35,657 nucleotides of DNA from Actinomycetota bacterium (GCA_019639075.1 JAHBSO010000017.1:1-35657), one strand, 5' to 3'; numbered from the stretch's first letter, positions 15,883 through 24,255 are shown. Translations and numbers: made by a program. The notes: generated by a model not told the origin, from the letters alone.

Positions 15883-16682
15883 TTCGGGCGGCGCGCGACC
15901 ATCAGGATGCGCTTGAACGCGAAGTAGTACGGGCGGCGACCGCCGACGACCTCGACGAGCCGCTCCCGATAGCGGTCGACCAGCGCTCGGTACGTGTCCT
16001 CGTCGAGCACCTTGGCGAAGCGGGTGAGGCTGGTGCCCTCCATCCAGTCGACGACCGCGGCGGTCGACGGGAGGACCGGGCCGTAGACCTGGAGGCGGAC
16101 CACCGGCGCCTCGTAGCCCAGGTCCCAGAGCAGCTCGGCGTAGTCCTCCGGGGCGAGGACGTGCTCGGCCACCGGGTCGGGCGGGGGACCGCCGACCGCG
16201 GCGAACGCCTCTGCGAAGCGCGGTTCGGACGCCACCTCCACCGCGGTGCGGTGCGACGGGTGGTCGCTGTTGGCCGGGACCTGGACGGCGAGCTGGCCGC
16301 CGGGCGCGAGCGCCGACGTCCACCGGGCGAGGACGTCGGCGTGGTCGGGGACCCAGTGGAGGCTGGCGTTCGCGCTGACGACGTCCACGGGATCGGCCGG
16401 ATCGCCCCAGGTGGCCAGGTCGCCGGCCTCGAACGACACCACGTCGGAGGCGTGGGCCGCCGCCCGGTCGAGCATCGCGGCCGACGAGTCGATCCCGGTG
16501 ACCTGCGCCGCGCCCAGCCGTTCGGCCAGGCGGGCGGTGAGGTGGCCGGCGCCGCACCCGAGGTCGACCGCCCGACCGCCGGGGACCGGGTCGAGCAGCG
16601 CGTACAGGTCGAGGGCCGGCCGGTCCCGCTCGGCCTTGAACCGCTCGTAGGTGTCGGGGTCCCACTGCTCGGTGCTGGTCAT
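15879..16682 (-). CDS. SAM-dependent methyltransferase, trans-aconitate type
   Basis: A 267-residue class I methyltransferase closely resembling trans-aconitate 2-methyltransferase (Tam). It starts TSTEQWDPDTYERFKAERDR, the Tam-like QWDPxxYxxFxxxRxxPA motif; AVDLGCGAGHLTARLAER is the SAM-binding motif I, with VTGIDSSAAML next; and VSANASLHWVPDHADVLARW gives the characteristic N-A-xLHW. The length fits Tam. Tam esterifies trans-aconitate, which inhibits aconitase; other substrates are possible. The C-termini of this gene and the hydrolase overlap by 4 bases on opposite strands. An AT-richer patch just upstream (16707-16725, with TGTAT twice) probably holds its promoter. Confidence 0.85.
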   Translation of the reverse strand: MTSTEQWDPDTYERFKAERDRPALDLYALLDPVPGGRAVDLGCGAGHLTARLAERLGAAQVTGIDSSAAMLDRAAAHASDVVSFEAGDLATWGDPADPVDVVSANASLHWVPDHADVLARWTSALAPGGQLAVQVPANSDHPSHRTAVEVASEPRFAEAFAAVGGPPPDPVAEHVLAPEDYAELLWDLGYEAPVVRLQVYGPVLPSTAAVVDWMEGTSLTRFAKVLDEDTYRALVDRYRERLVEVVGGRRPYYFAFKRILMVARRPN

Positions 16683-16767
16683 GTCGGTCTCCTTCGTCTC
16701 ACCACTTGTATCACACCTGTATTACCAGTGTGCACACCACAACCCCCACCACCCCCACCACCACCCC

Positions 16768-16816
16768 GTTCTGGCGTAGGTGAGGTCGGCCTGGCCACCA
16801 CCACCTACGCCAGAAC
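16768..16816 (+). repeat. Perfect 15-bp inverted repeat in divergent intergenic region
   Basis: GTTCTGGCGTAGGTG at 16768-16782 and its exact complement at 16802-16816 enclose 19 bases. It lies between the divergent tam-like and mec genes, so it is not a simple terminator. A C-rich run precedes it (16739-16767) and a G-rich run follows. Confidence 0.85.
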
Positions 16817-16820
16817 CACT

Positions 16821-16889
16821 GGGCGGGGTCGGGTCGGGACGGGGTCGGGTCGGGTCGGGTCGGGCGGGGTCGGGTCGGGGGCGAGCGGG
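16821..16889 (+). repeat. GGGTC tandem tract with G-quadruplex potential
   Basis: About twelve runs of three or more G are separated by TC, AC or C (pattern GGGTCGGGTCGGG) upstream of mec. Many sets of four G-runs with 1-2-base loops occur on the plus strand. Confidence 0.75.
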
Positions 16890-16929
16890 CTGGGCGAGGT
16901 GGTGGGTGGGGACGGGTACGGTTCGGGGC

Positions 16930-17352
16930 GTGCTCCGGATCGCCCGCACCGCCCATCTGGCCATGCTCGACCACGCGGTCACCGGGCTGCCCGACGAGGC
17001 GTGCGGCCTGCTCGGCGGCCGGTACGGGAGCGACCACGTCGAGGTGTTCGTGCCGGTGCGCAACGCCGACGAGTCGGCCAAGACCTACGCCGTCGGCCCC
17101 GACGGGTTCCTCGCCGCCGACCGCACGCTCGGCCCCCTTGGTCTCGACGTGATCGGCGTGATGCACTCCCACACCCACACCGATCCGTACCCGTCGCCCA
17201 CCGACGTCGACGCCGCCGACAGCCCGCTCCTCGTCGGCTGGCACTACGTCATCGTCTCCCTGCGCGACACCGCGCCGATGCTGCGGTCCTGGATCCTCGA
17301 CGACCGCACGATCGTCGAGACCCCCGTCGAGATCGTGGCCGACCGCGACTGA
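16930..17352 (+). CDS. mec: JAMM/MPN+ metalloprotease, Mec-like
   Basis: A 140-residue zinc isopeptidase of the Mov34/JAMM fold. The motif is complete: Glu in DEACGLLGG near the start, then HSHTHTDPYPSPTD, i.e. HxH, seven residues, SxxD. In Mycobacterium tuberculosis, Mec removes the new cysteine residue from the sulfur carrier CysO. The following gene here is a CysM-like synthase, which supports the same role. The GTG at 16930 gives the usual LRIARTAHLAMLDHA start. No gene for CysO lies between mec and cysM (83-base gap). The carrier must lie elsewhere, or the protease has another substrate. Confidence 0.88.
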   Translation: MLRIARTAHLAMLDHAVTGLPDEACGLLGGRYGSDHVEVFVPVRNADESAKTYAVGPDGFLAADRTLGPLGLDVIGVMHSHTHTDPYPSPTDVDAADSPLLVGWHYVIVSLRDTAPMLRSWILDDRTIVETPVEIVADRD

Positions 17353-17435
17353 TCCACCCACCGGATGGGGGATCGACCCCACCGCCCCGTAGAATTCCGA
17401 GCGTTCCCGTCAACTTTCACCGGAGACCGCGAGCC

Positions 17436-18383
17436 GTGGCGCTCTACCGCAACGTCATCGACCTCATCGGTGACACACCGACCGTCGACATCAGCTCCCT
17501 GAGCCCGAACCCGGCGGTCCAGATCTACGCCAAGCTCGAGGGTCAGAACCCCGGCGGATCGGTCAAGGACCGGGCCGCGAAGTACATGATCGAGGCCGCG
17601 GAGCGCGACGGCAGCCTGCAGCCCGGCGCCACGATCATCGAGTCGTCGTCGGGCAACACCGGCATCGCACTGGCCATGATCAGCCGGATCAAGGGCTACA
17701 CGCTGAAGGTCGTGCTCCCCGAGAACGTGTCGATCGAGCGGCGCCAAGCCCTCGAGGTCTGGGGCACCGAGATCATCCCGTCGCCGGCGAGCGAAGGCTC
17801 CAACGGCGCCATGGTCCGGGCCAAGCAGCTGGCCGCCGAGCACCCCGACTGGTACTTCCCGTACCAGTACGGCAACGACGCCAACCCCCGGGCCCACTAC
17901 GAGTCGACCGGTCCCGAGATCCTGCGCGACGTCCCCGACATCACCCACTTCGTCGCCGGTCTGGGCACCGCCGGCACCCTCATGGGCGTCGGCACCTACC
18001 TCAAGGAGCAGAAGCCCGACGTCCAGGTGTGGGCGATCGAGCCGCCGGCGGGCGAGATGGTCGACGGCCTGAAGAACTTCGACGAGGGCTTCGTGCCGCC
18101 GGTGTTCATCGACTGGAAGGGCTACGACCTCCTCGACCGCAAGATGATCGTGCGGCCCCGCGAGTCGATCGAGTGGACGCGCCGCCTCACCGAGGTCGGG
18201 GTGTTCGCCGGCATCTCGTCGGGGGCGATCGCCGCCGGCGCCGCCAAGTGCGCGGCGGCCATCGACGAGGGTGTCGTCGTCATGATCGTGGCCGACGGCG
18301 GCTGGAAGTACCTCAGCACCGGCGCCTGGACCGACGACATCGACAAGGTCGAGGCCCGGGCCAAGGGCACCATCTACTTCTGA
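17436..18383 (+). CDS. cysM: Cysteine synthase, CysM-like
   Basis: A 315-residue PLP enzyme of fold type II. GGSVKDRAA carries the Lys that binds PLP; ESSSGNTGIALA is the substrate loop; GLGTAGTLMGVG binds the PLP phosphate; ISSGA is near the end. It resembles M. tuberculosis CysM more than CysK: ENVSIERRQALEVWGTEII, YQYGNDANPRAHYESTGPEI, NFDEGFVPPVF and VADGGWKYLSTGAW all fit that branch, which uses O-phosphoserine and the thiocarboxylate of CysO. The basic residue in GLKNFDEG corresponds to an Arg I recall as reading the phosphate. The start is the GTG at 17436, just before ALYRNVIDLIGDTP. It follows mec by 83 bases in the same direction. A hairpin at 18402-18431 ends the unit. Confidence 0.93.
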   Translation: MALYRNVIDLIGDTPTVDISSLSPNPAVQIYAKLEGQNPGGSVKDRAAKYMIEAAERDGSLQPGATIIESSSGNTGIALAMISRIKGYTLKVVLPENVSIERRQALEVWGTEIIPSPASEGSNGAMVRAKQLAAEHPDWYFPYQYGNDANPRAHYESTGPEILRDVPDITHFVAGLGTAGTLMGVGTYLKEQKPDVQVWAIEPPAGEMVDGLKNFDEGFVPPVFIDWKGYDLLDRKMIVRPRESIEWTRRLTEVGVFAGISSGAIAAGAAKCAAAIDEGVVVMIVADGGWKYLSTGAWTDDIDKVEARAKGTIYF

Positions 18384-18401
18384 CGCCGCCCCCGGACGCG
18401 A

Positions 18402-18431
18402 CGAACGGGTGACCCGGAGGCCACCCGTTCG
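18402..18431 (+). terminator. Bidirectional hairpin between convergent genes
   Basis: A perfect 10-bp stem (CGAACGGGTG / CACCCGTTCG) with a 10-base loop lies between the stops of cysM and the secreted repeat protein. There is no U-tract, as is common in high-GC actinobacteria. Confidence 0.65.
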
Positions 18432-18476
18432 CCGGTGGAACGCCCGTCGGTTCGAACGAGCGCGGTGTGGGTCGGG

Positions 18477-19325
18477 TCAGTTGCCGCCGTCGGTCGAGCC
18501 GCTGTCGGTCGACCCGTCGTCGGCGGAACCGCTGTCGGTCGACGAGTCGTCGCCGCCCCGGAAACCGCCGCGGCCGCGAGGACCACCCTGGCCGAAGCCC
18601 TCGCCGTCGACCATCTTCTCGACGGCGTCGGTGATGGTTCCGGCCCGCTCGTCGGCCTGCTCCTGGGTGATCGTGCCGTCGGCGACCTTCTCGGCCAGTC
18701 GGGCGTTGGCATCGGCGACGAGGGCGTCGACGAGCGTCTGGCGGTCGACGCCCTGGGCCTCGGCGACCTCGGCGAGGGTCTTGCCGTCCTCGCGGAGGGC
18801 GGTGCGCAGCTCGTCCTCGGTCATGCCGAGGGTGTCGGCGGCGACCGTCAGGCCCTTGGACAGGATCGGGAACCGGCCGCCCATGTCGCCGCGGCCCTCG
18901 AAGGTCTTGTCGACGGCGTCGGCGATGCGGTCGGGCAGGTTGGCCTTTGCCTCGTCGAGACGGGCCTCACCGGCGGCCACCAGGGCGTCGATGAGCGCCT
19001 GGCGGTCGACGCCCTGGGCCTCGGCGATCTCGGCGAGGGACTTGCCGTCGGCGAGCGCGGAGCGGAGCTCGTCCTCGGTCATGTTCAGCGTCTCGGCCGC
19101 GGTGTCCATGGCGATGCCACCGCCGAAGCCGTGACCGCCGGGTCCCTTGTCGCCGTTGTCGGGCGCGGGGGTCGAGTTGCCGCTGGTGGACGGTTCGGTC
19201 GTGGTCGAGGAACCGCTGTCCTGGGCACCGGAGATGCCCGGTGTACCGAGGGTCGCTCCCACCACCCCTCCGGTGGCGACCGCCGCGGTGAGGGCGGCGG
19301 CGGCGAGGATCTTTCGCTTTGGCAT
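18477..19325 (-). CDS. Secreted protein with two internal repeats
   Basis: A 282-residue exported protein. The leader MPKRKILAAAALTAAVATGG is a signal peptide ending near SGAQD, followed by a Ser/Thr/Gly-rich spacer. Two homologous repeats follow, at about residues 75-125 and 150-200: LNMTEDELRSALADGKSLAE and LGMTEDELRTALREDGKTLA, each continuing into IAEAQGVDRQALIDALV or the VAEAQGVDRQTLVDALV variant. A third half-like segment (ADGTITQEQADERAGTITDA) comes before a Gly- and Asp/Ser-rich tail. Such MTEDEL/GVDRQ repeats occur in actinobacterial exported proteins of unknown function. It lies 140 bases downstream of a histidine kinase on the same strand and has its own candidate regulator site at 19380-19394. 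Confidence 0.85.
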   Translation of the reverse strand: MPKRKILAAAALTAAVATGGVVGATLGTPGISGAQDSGSSTTTEPSTSGNSTPAPDNGDKGPGGHGFGGGIAMDTAAETLNMTEDELRSALADGKSLAEIAEAQGVDRQALIDALVAAGEARLDEAKANLPDRIADAVDKTFEGRGDMGGRFPILSKGLTVAADTLGMTEDELRTALREDGKTLAEVAEAQGVDRQTLVDALVADANARLAEKVADGTITQEQADERAGTITDAVEKMVDGEGFGQGGPRGRGGFRGGDDSSTDSGSADDGSTDSGSTDGGN

Positions 19326-19379
19326 GTCTGGCCTTTCGTCCGGGTCAAGAGGGGGCCAGGGCACACAGGACCACACGAA

Positions 19380-19394
19380 CCTGGCAAAAACCTG
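19380..19394 (-). promoter_or_regulatory. Candidate response-regulator site upstream of secreted protein
   Basis: Two CAGG half-sites on the minus strand (CCTG at 19380-19383 and 19391-19394 on the plus strand) are spaced 11 bases, one helical turn, as OmpR-family regulators prefer. They lie 55 bases before the start codon. The same arrangement occurs before the response-regulator gene at 21736-21750. Confidence 0.45.
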
Positions 19395-19465
19395 AGAAAA
19401 GCCCGTCGGATCACCGAGACGCGGCGCGCGAGACCCTGGAGCGGTGATCGGATCGGTTCGTCGGT

Positions 19466-20998
19466 TCAGGGGGTTGCAGGTGGGGGTGGGGAACCGGCCG
19501 GGGAACCGGCGCTGGTGCCGTCGACCTGGTCGTTCGTCCGGGGGCGGGGAGGGCCGGCGACCGGGAAGCGGAGGCGGACGGTGGTGCCCCGGCCCGGAGC
19601 GCTGTCGATCTCGGCCCGGCCGCCGTGGGCGTCGAGCACGGCGCCGACGATCGACAGTCCGAGACCCGATCCGCCCGTGTGGCGGTCCCGGGAGGCATCG
19701 GCCCGGTAGAAGCGCTCGAAGGCCCGGGCGGCGTGCTCGGGGGCCATGCCGGGGCCGTCGTCGGCGACGGTCAGCACCGCCTCCTGCCCATCGACCTCGG
19801 TCGAGAGGGTCACGTGGGTCCCCGGCGGGGTGTGGACCCGCACGTTGGTCAGCAGGTTGGCCACCACCTGGCGGACGAGGGCGTCGTCGGCGACCGCGGA
19901 GACCGGCGGACCGGGGCGGACCGTGACGGGGCGGTCGGCGTCGACCGCGGCGGCGTCGAGCGCCGCGTCGCGGTTGACCTGGTCGAGCGACACCGGCGCG
20001 AGCCGAAGCGGCCGCCCCTCGTCGAGGCGGGCCAGGCGGAGCAGATCCTCGACCAGATCGCCCATCCGCACCGCTTCGGCCTCGGTCCGGTTCATCGCTT
20101 CGTCCAGTGCCCCATCCGACTCGAGGCCACCGTGGCGGTACAGCTCGGCGTACCCGCGGATGGTCGTGACCGGCGTGCGCAGCTCGTGCGACGCGTCGGA
20201 CACGAACTGGCGGAGCCGGGCCTCCGACTTCGCCCGCTCGTCGAACGCGGCCTCGATCCGCCCGAGCATGCGGTTGAGCGCGCTCCCGAGCTGGCCGGCC
20301 TCGGTGTCGGCGTTGGTCTCGGGGATCCGCCGCGAGAGGTCGCCGTCGCCGATGGCGACCGCGGTGGCGGTCATCTCCTTCACGGGCCGGACGCCGAGGC
20401 GCAGGACCCAGAACGTGATCAGCCCGAGGGCCCCGACCACGACGGCGAGCGAGGTGAGGATCACGAACCGCAACCGACCCATGGCGGCGTCGACGTCCTC
20501 CAGCGGCAGGGCATAGACGAGCGTGCCCCCGAACCGTCCGCTGTCGCTGACCATCACCCGGTAGCGGAGGTCTCCCGAGGTGGCCGACGCGGTGAACGGT
20601 TCGTCCGGGGTGGCGGCCCGCACCTCGTCCGCGGTGACATCGGGCGGCGACGCGTCGGCCGCGGTGGTGTTCGGCAGGTAGAGCACCCGCAGGGTGTCGG
20701 ACCGCGGGCCGAGGTAGGCGACGAACGTCTGGCCCGGGGGCGCGGTGCGGCGGGGGAACGACGGCCCGTCGATCTCGCCGTCGGCACTCTGGCCGTCGTC
20801 GCCCGTGGTGCCGGTGCTGGTGTCGTCGGTGCTGTTCCCGGGGTCGCCGAACACCGGGCCCGGTTCGGAGCGGCGGAGCTGGGCGTCGACCTGGGCGACC
20901 AGGTGGTGCTCGGTGGAACGGGTGATGGTGATGCCCACCGCGACGAGAAGGACCACGACCGCGCCCATCGCGACCAGCAGCCGCGCGCGGAGCGACAC
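19466..20998 (-). CDS. Two-component sensor histidine kinase
   Basis: A 510-residue membrane kinase. TM1 is [20 protein letters not shown] (residues about 5-25); an extracytoplasmic sensor of some 150 residues follows; TM2 ([20 protein letters not shown]) leads into a HAMP domain ([20 protein letters not shown]). The HisKA helix [20 protein letters not shown] has the phosphoacceptor His271. The ATPase domain shows the N box ([12 protein letters not shown]), G1 ([10 protein letters not shown]), F box ([10 protein letters not shown]) and G2 ([10 protein letters not shown]). It starts with GTG one base after the stop of the response regulator, so the two are cotranscribed and translationally coupled. 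The signal is unknown. The sensor is rich in Asp/Gly/Thr with no cysteines noted. Confidence 0.94.
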   Translation of the reverse strand: MSLRARLLVAMGAVVVLLVAVGITITRSTEHHLVAQVDAQLRRSEPGPVFGDPGNSTDDTSTGTTGDDGQSADGEIDGPSFPRRTAPPGQTFVAYLGPRSDTLRVLYLPNTTAADASPPDVTADEVRAATPDEPFTASATSGDLRYRVMVSDSGRFGGTLVYALPLEDVDAAMGRLRFVILTSLAVVVGALGLITFWVLRLGVRPVKEMTATAVAIGDGDLSRRIPETNADTEAGQLGSALNRMLGRIEAAFDERAKSEARLRQFVSDASHELRTPVTTIRGYAELYRHGGLESDGALDEAMNRTEAEAVRMGDLVEDLLRLARLDEGRPLRLAPVSLDQVNRDAALDAAAVDADRPVTVRPGPPVSAVADDALVRQVVANLLTNVRVHTPPGTHVTLSTEVDGQEAVLTVADDGPGMAPEHAARAFERFYRADASRDRHTGGSGLGLSIVGAVLDAHGGRAEIDSAPGRGTTVRLRFPVAGPPRPRTNDQVDGTSAGSPAGSPPPPATP

Positions 20999-20999
20999 G

Positions 21000-21686
21000 T
21001 CAGGTCCTCGGCTCTCGGATCGTGTAGCCGACCCCGCGCACGGTGTGGATCAGCTTCGGGTCGTCGTGGTCGAGCTTCTTGCGCAGGTAGCCGATGTAGG
21101 TCTCCACGACGCCGCCGTCACCACCGAAGTCGTACTGCCACACGTGGTCGAGGATCTGCGACTTCGACAGCACGCGCTCCTTGTTCAGGAGCAGGTAGCG
21201 GAGCAGGTTGTACTCGGTGGGGGAGAGCGCGACGTCCTCGCCGCCACGGGTCACCCGGTGGGCGTCGTCGTCGAGCTCGAGGTCGGCGCACACGAGGCGG
21301 GAGTCCTCCCGGGTGGCGCCGGTCCGGCGCAGCACCGCGGTGATCCGGGCGACCAGCTCGTCGAGGCTGAACGGCTTGATCAGGTAGTCGTCGCCGCCCA
21401 GGGTGAGCCCGCGGACCTTGTCCTCGGTGCCGTCGCGGGCGGTGAGGAACAGGACCGGCGTGCGGTTGCCCTCGGAGCGGAGGCGCTGGCACACGGCGAA
21501 CCCGTCGAGGTCGGGGAGCATCACGTCGAGCACGATCAGGTCGGGCTGGACCTCGCCGACCGCCTCGAGCGCGGCACGGCCGTTCGCGGCGGGGTGCACC
21601 TCGAAGCCGCTGTGGCGCAGGGCGGCCTCCAGCATCGACCGCAGGTTGTCCTCGTCGTCGACCAGCAGAAGTCGTTCACCCGTCAC
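21000..21686 (-). CDS. OmpR-family response regulator
   Basis: 228 residues. The receiver domain has the acidic pair in LLLVDDEDN (Asp10, Asp11), the phosphoacceptor Asp54 in [12 protein letters not shown], Thr82 and Lys104 (YLIKPF). The C-terminal winged helix has [20 protein letters not shown] and [18 protein letters not shown], with the end [13 protein letters not shown]. The GTG at 21686 has GAGGAG upstream. It is the first gene of the RR-HK pair and lies divergent from rph. The CAGG pair at 21736-21750 upstream suggests autoregulation. It resembles MprA/TcrA-type regulators of actinobacteria; the regulon is unknown but probably includes the secreted repeat protein at 18477. Confidence 0.94.
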   Translation of the reverse strand: MTGERLLLVDDEDNLRSMLEAALRHSGFEVHPAANGRAALEAVGEVQPDLIVLDVMLPDLDGFAVCQRLRSEGNRTPVLFLTARDGTEDKVRGLTLGGDDYLIKPFSLDELVARITAVLRRTGATREDSRLVCADLELDDDAHRVTRGGEDVALSPTEYNLLRYLLLNKERVLSKSQILDHVWQYDFGGDGGVVETYIGYLRKKLDHDDPKLIHTVRGVGYTIREPRT

Positions 21687-21735
21687 CTGAAGCTCCTCGT
21701 TTCCCGTGTGGACGCTACCGATCGTCGCATGACCA

Positions 21736-21750
21736 CCTGTGAGTTCCCTG
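21736..21750 (-). promoter_or_regulatory. Candidate autoregulatory site of response regulator
   Basis: CAGG half-sites with 11-base spacing (CCTG at 21736-21739 and 21747-21750 on the plus strand), 50 bases before the start codon. They match the layout at 19380-19394. Confidence 0.4.
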
Positions 21751-21845
21751 GGAGTGCTCTGGGTGGGACCCCGGAGGTGGCCGCCATCTGGGCCGTTCGG
21801 GCCCCGGTCTGCGACGATGGCCCTCCCGCGACGAGGAGGAACCCG

Positions 21846-22583
21846 ATGCGCGCTGACGGCCGTCGACCCGACGAGCTCCGACCGATCACCTTCGAGCGCG
21901 ACTTCACCGTCCAGGCGGCCGGTTCGGTCCTGGTGTCGTTCGGTCAGACGAGGGTGCTGTGCACCGCGTCGATCGACGAGGGCGTTCCCCGGTGGATGCG
22001 GGGGAGCGGCAAGGGCTGGGTCACCGCCGAGTACTCGATGCTCCCGGGCGCGTCCGCGGAGCGCATCGGCCGCGAGGCGGCGAAGGGCAAGCAGTCGGGC
22101 CGGACCCAGGAGATCCAGCGCCTCATCGGGCGGTCGCTGCGGTCGGTCTGCGACATGCGGGCCCTCGGCGAGCGCCAGGTCATCGTCGACTGCGACGTCC
22201 TCCAGGCCGACGGCGGTACCCGCACCGCGTCGATCTGCGGTGGCTACGTGGCGCTGCACGACGCGCTCACCCGGCTGGTGCAGCGGGGCGTGATCTCGGC
22301 ACACCCGCTCACCGACCGTTGCGCCGCGGTGTCGGTCGGGATCGTCGACGGCACGCCGGTCCTCGACCTCCCCTACGTCGAGGACTCCACCGCCGACACC
22401 GACATGAACGTGGTGATGACCGGCTCGGGCACCTTCGTCGAGGTGCAGGGCACCGCCGAGGGCGCGGCGTTCGCCCGCGACGAGCTCGACGCGCTGCTCG
22501 ACCTCGCCCAGCACGGCATCGCCCGGATCACCGACCTGCAGGCCGAGGTGCTCGCGGTGCCGCCGCAGCCCCGGTCGGCCTGA
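21846..22583 (+). CDS. rph: Ribonuclease PH
   Basis: This 245-residue phosphorolytic 3'-5' exoribonuclease trims tRNA precursors. Signatures: [55 protein letters not shown], the basic patch [35 protein letters not shown] with catalytic-site Asp residues, and [19 protein letters not shown]. The length is that of the family. GAGGAGGA precedes the ATG. It forms a unit with rdgB 38 bases downstream, an arrangement common in bacteria. Confidence 0.96.
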   Translation: MRADGRRPDELRPITFERDFTVQAAGSVLVSFGQTRVLCTASIDEGVPRWMRGSGKGWVTAEYSMLPGASAERIGREAAKGKQSGRTQEIQRLIGRSLRSVCDMRALGERQVIVDCDVLQADGGTRTASICGGYVALHDALTRLVQRGVISAHPLTDRCAAVSVGIVDGTPVLDLPYVEDSTADTDMNVVMTGSGTFVEVQGTAEGAAFARDELDALLDLAQHGIARITDLQAEVLAVPPQPRSA

Positions 22584-22621
22584 CCCCGGAGCGGCTCGTG
22601 TCGTCGTCGCCGGAGGCCCGC

Positions 22622-23203
22622 GTGCCGATCGTGCTGGCGTCGGCCAACCCGAAGAAGGTCGCCGAGCTCCGGGCCGTGATCGGCGACCGGTTCGAACTGG
22701 TGCCCCGCCCGGCCGACGTGCCCGACGTGGTCGAGGACGCCGACACGTTCGTCGGCAACGCCCGCCTGAAGGCCGTGGCCCTGGTCGAGGCGACCGGACG
22801 CGCGGCGCTCGCCGACGACAGCGGGCTGGAGGTCGACGCGCTCGACGGTCGGCCAGGGGTGCGGTCCGCCCGGTACGCGGGCGAGGGCGCGACCGACGAG
22901 GACAACGTCGCGAAGCTGCTCGACGAGTTGGGTTCGGTCGATGCTCCGGGGGGACGGGCCGCCCGGTTCCGGTGCGTGATCGTCCTCCGGTGGCCCGACG
23001 GGCGCGAGGTCGTCACCGAGGGCACGTGCGAGGGCCACATCACCGCGGGGCCCTCGGGTGAGGGCGGCTTCGGCTACGACCCGGTGTTCGCGCCCGACGA
23101 CGGCGACGGCCGGACCTTCGCCGAGATGTCCGGCGACGAGAAGCACGCCATCAGCCATCGCGGCCGCGCCATCGCCGCCCTCATCGCCGCGCTGGGTGCC
23201 TGA
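22622..23203 (+). CDS. rdgB: dITP/XTP pyrophosphatase, RdgB/HAM1
   Basis: A 193-residue house-cleaning enzyme that hydrolyses dITP, dXTP and XTP to monophosphates, keeping damaged purines out of DNA. Signatures: VLASANPKKVAELRAV; ALADDSGLEVDALDGRPGVR with the metal-binding acidic residues; RYAGEGATDEDNVAKLL; GPSGEGGFGYDPVF; and ISHRGRA at the end. The GTG at 22622 is preferred because GGAGG lies 5 bases upstream; an in-frame GTG at 22598 is the alternative. It is cotranscribed with rph. Confidence 0.95.
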   Translation: MPIVLASANPKKVAELRAVIGDRFELVPRPADVPDVVEDADTFVGNARLKAVALVEATGRAALADDSGLEVDALDGRPGVRSARYAGEGATDEDNVAKLLDELGSVDAPGGRAARFRCVIVLRWPDGREVVTEGTCEGHITAGPSGEGGFGYDPVFAPDDGDGRTFAEMSGDEKHAISHRGRAIAALIAALGA

Positions 23204-23205
23204 GC

Positions 23206-23340
23206 GCCTTTCGACTCGCTCCGCTCGCTCAAGGAACAGATGTGTTCCTTGAGCGGAACGGAGCGCCAGCGGAGTGCAGTCGAAAGGCTGCTGTCGTTCC
23301 TTGAGCGGAACGGAGCGCCAGCGGAGTGCAGTCGAAAGGC
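23206..23340 (+). repeat. Cluster of three interspersed repeats, one inverted
   Basis: Two identical 45-base units at 23244-23288 and 23296-23340 begin GTTCCTTGAGCGGAACGGAG and end AGTCGAAAGGC. A shorter variant lies inverted at 23206-23237. The inverted and first direct copy can pair into a stem-loop. They fill the gap between the convergent rdgB and thioesterase genes and may end transcription. A related unit occurs at 607-648. Confidence 0.88.
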
Positions 23341-23345
23341 CGCGT

Positions 23346-24215
23346 TCAGCCGAGGAACGTGAAGAACATCACCTGGGTCGCGAACGCGATCGGATGGGAG
23401 AGGTCCTCGGGCCACAGGGTCATCTCCACCGACGCGTAGCCGTCGGCACCGGCCCGAGCCCGCAGGTGGCCGAGCATCCAACCGGGCTCGGCGGTGCCGA
23501 GCACGTGCAGCGTGTAGTCGGCCGACGGGCCGAACCACGGTCGGTCGAGCGGCCCGACCTTCTGACCGACCGAGCCGGGCATCGTGTCGCAGACCACGAG
23601 CGGGCCGGCGACGTGGAGCAGGCCGTCGGCGGTGGTCGGCGGGTCGTCGAGCCGGAACCAGTTGACGACGTCGGACGGCCCGGGTTCGAACGGCTCCCAC
23701 GGCGCCCGACCGACGGCTGGGCGGGTCTCGAGGATCTCCTCCCAGAAGCGCATCGGCGGGCGGTCGAACTCGAACTCGATCCCGTCGGGCAGCGGGTCCC
23801 GGTAGGAGCGGAGGCCCTCGGGCCCGCCGACGTCGGGCGGTGCGAGGTCGAGGAAGTCGACCCCGGTGCGAGGGGCGCCGAACACGGCGACGACCGTGAG
23901 GCCGGCCTCGGCGCCCGGGTTGCGGACGGTGGCCGAGAGCTGCGACATGGACCGTCCCCGGCGCAGGACGGTGACGTCGATCTCGATCGGGCCGTCGGCG
24001 ACCTGGCCGGCGAAGATCGACGTCTGGGTGCGCAGGGTCTGGGACGGGTCGTCGAGCGCGGCGGCCATCGCCTCGACCGCGATCGCGGTGACGATGCCGC
24101 CCTGGGGGACCACGGCCAGGGTCCAGGCCTCGCTGATCTCGGCCCGGTACCGGCCCGGTCGATCGAGGTCCCGCTCGACGGCGAGGTCGGTCCACACGTT
24201 GCCCACGCCCGCCAT
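23346..24215 (-). CDS. Acyl-CoA thioesterase-like double hot-dog protein
   Basis: A 289-residue protein of the TesB-like thioesterase superfamily. The N-terminal hot-dog shows AEISEAWTLAVVPQGGIVTA (the helix with the Gly pair) and TLRTQTSIFAGQVADGPIEI, then TVLRRGRSMSQLSATV, the typical R-G-R-(S/T) strand. The second half has PLDRPWFGPSADYTLHVLG, LGHLRARAGADGYASVEMTL and a final FATQVMFFTFLG strand. There is no signal peptide. The ATG at 24215 gives a normal N-terminus. It likely hydrolyses an acyl-CoA; chain length is not readable. It stands alone, convergent with rdgB. Confidence 0.8.
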   Translation of the reverse strand: MAGVGNVWTDLAVERDLDRPGRYRAEISEAWTLAVVPQGGIVTAIAVEAMAAALDDPSQTLRTQTSIFAGQVADGPIEIDVTVLRRGRSMSQLSATVRNPGAEAGLTVVAVFGAPRTGVDFLDLAPPDVGGPEGLRSYRDPLPDGIEFEFDRPPMRFWEEILETRPAVGRAPWEPFEPGPSDVVNWFRLDDPPTTADGLLHVAGPLVVCDTMPGSVGQKVGPLDRPWFGPSADYTLHVLGTAEPGWMLGHLRARAGADGYASVEMTLWPEDLSHPIAFATQVMFFTFLG

Positions 24216-24255
24216 CCTGCCGCAGCGCCCCACCGGCACCCCACACATTTGGGGG

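Noticed and set aside
16821..16889. CRISPR-like array or coding repeat in the GGGTC tract
   Set aside because: The units are 5 bases with no spacers and no reading frame; it is a simple-sequence tract.
17353..17435. A missed cysO gene between mec and cysM
   Set aside because: The gap of 83 bases is too short for a protein of about 90 residues, and no frame ends in Gly-Gly.
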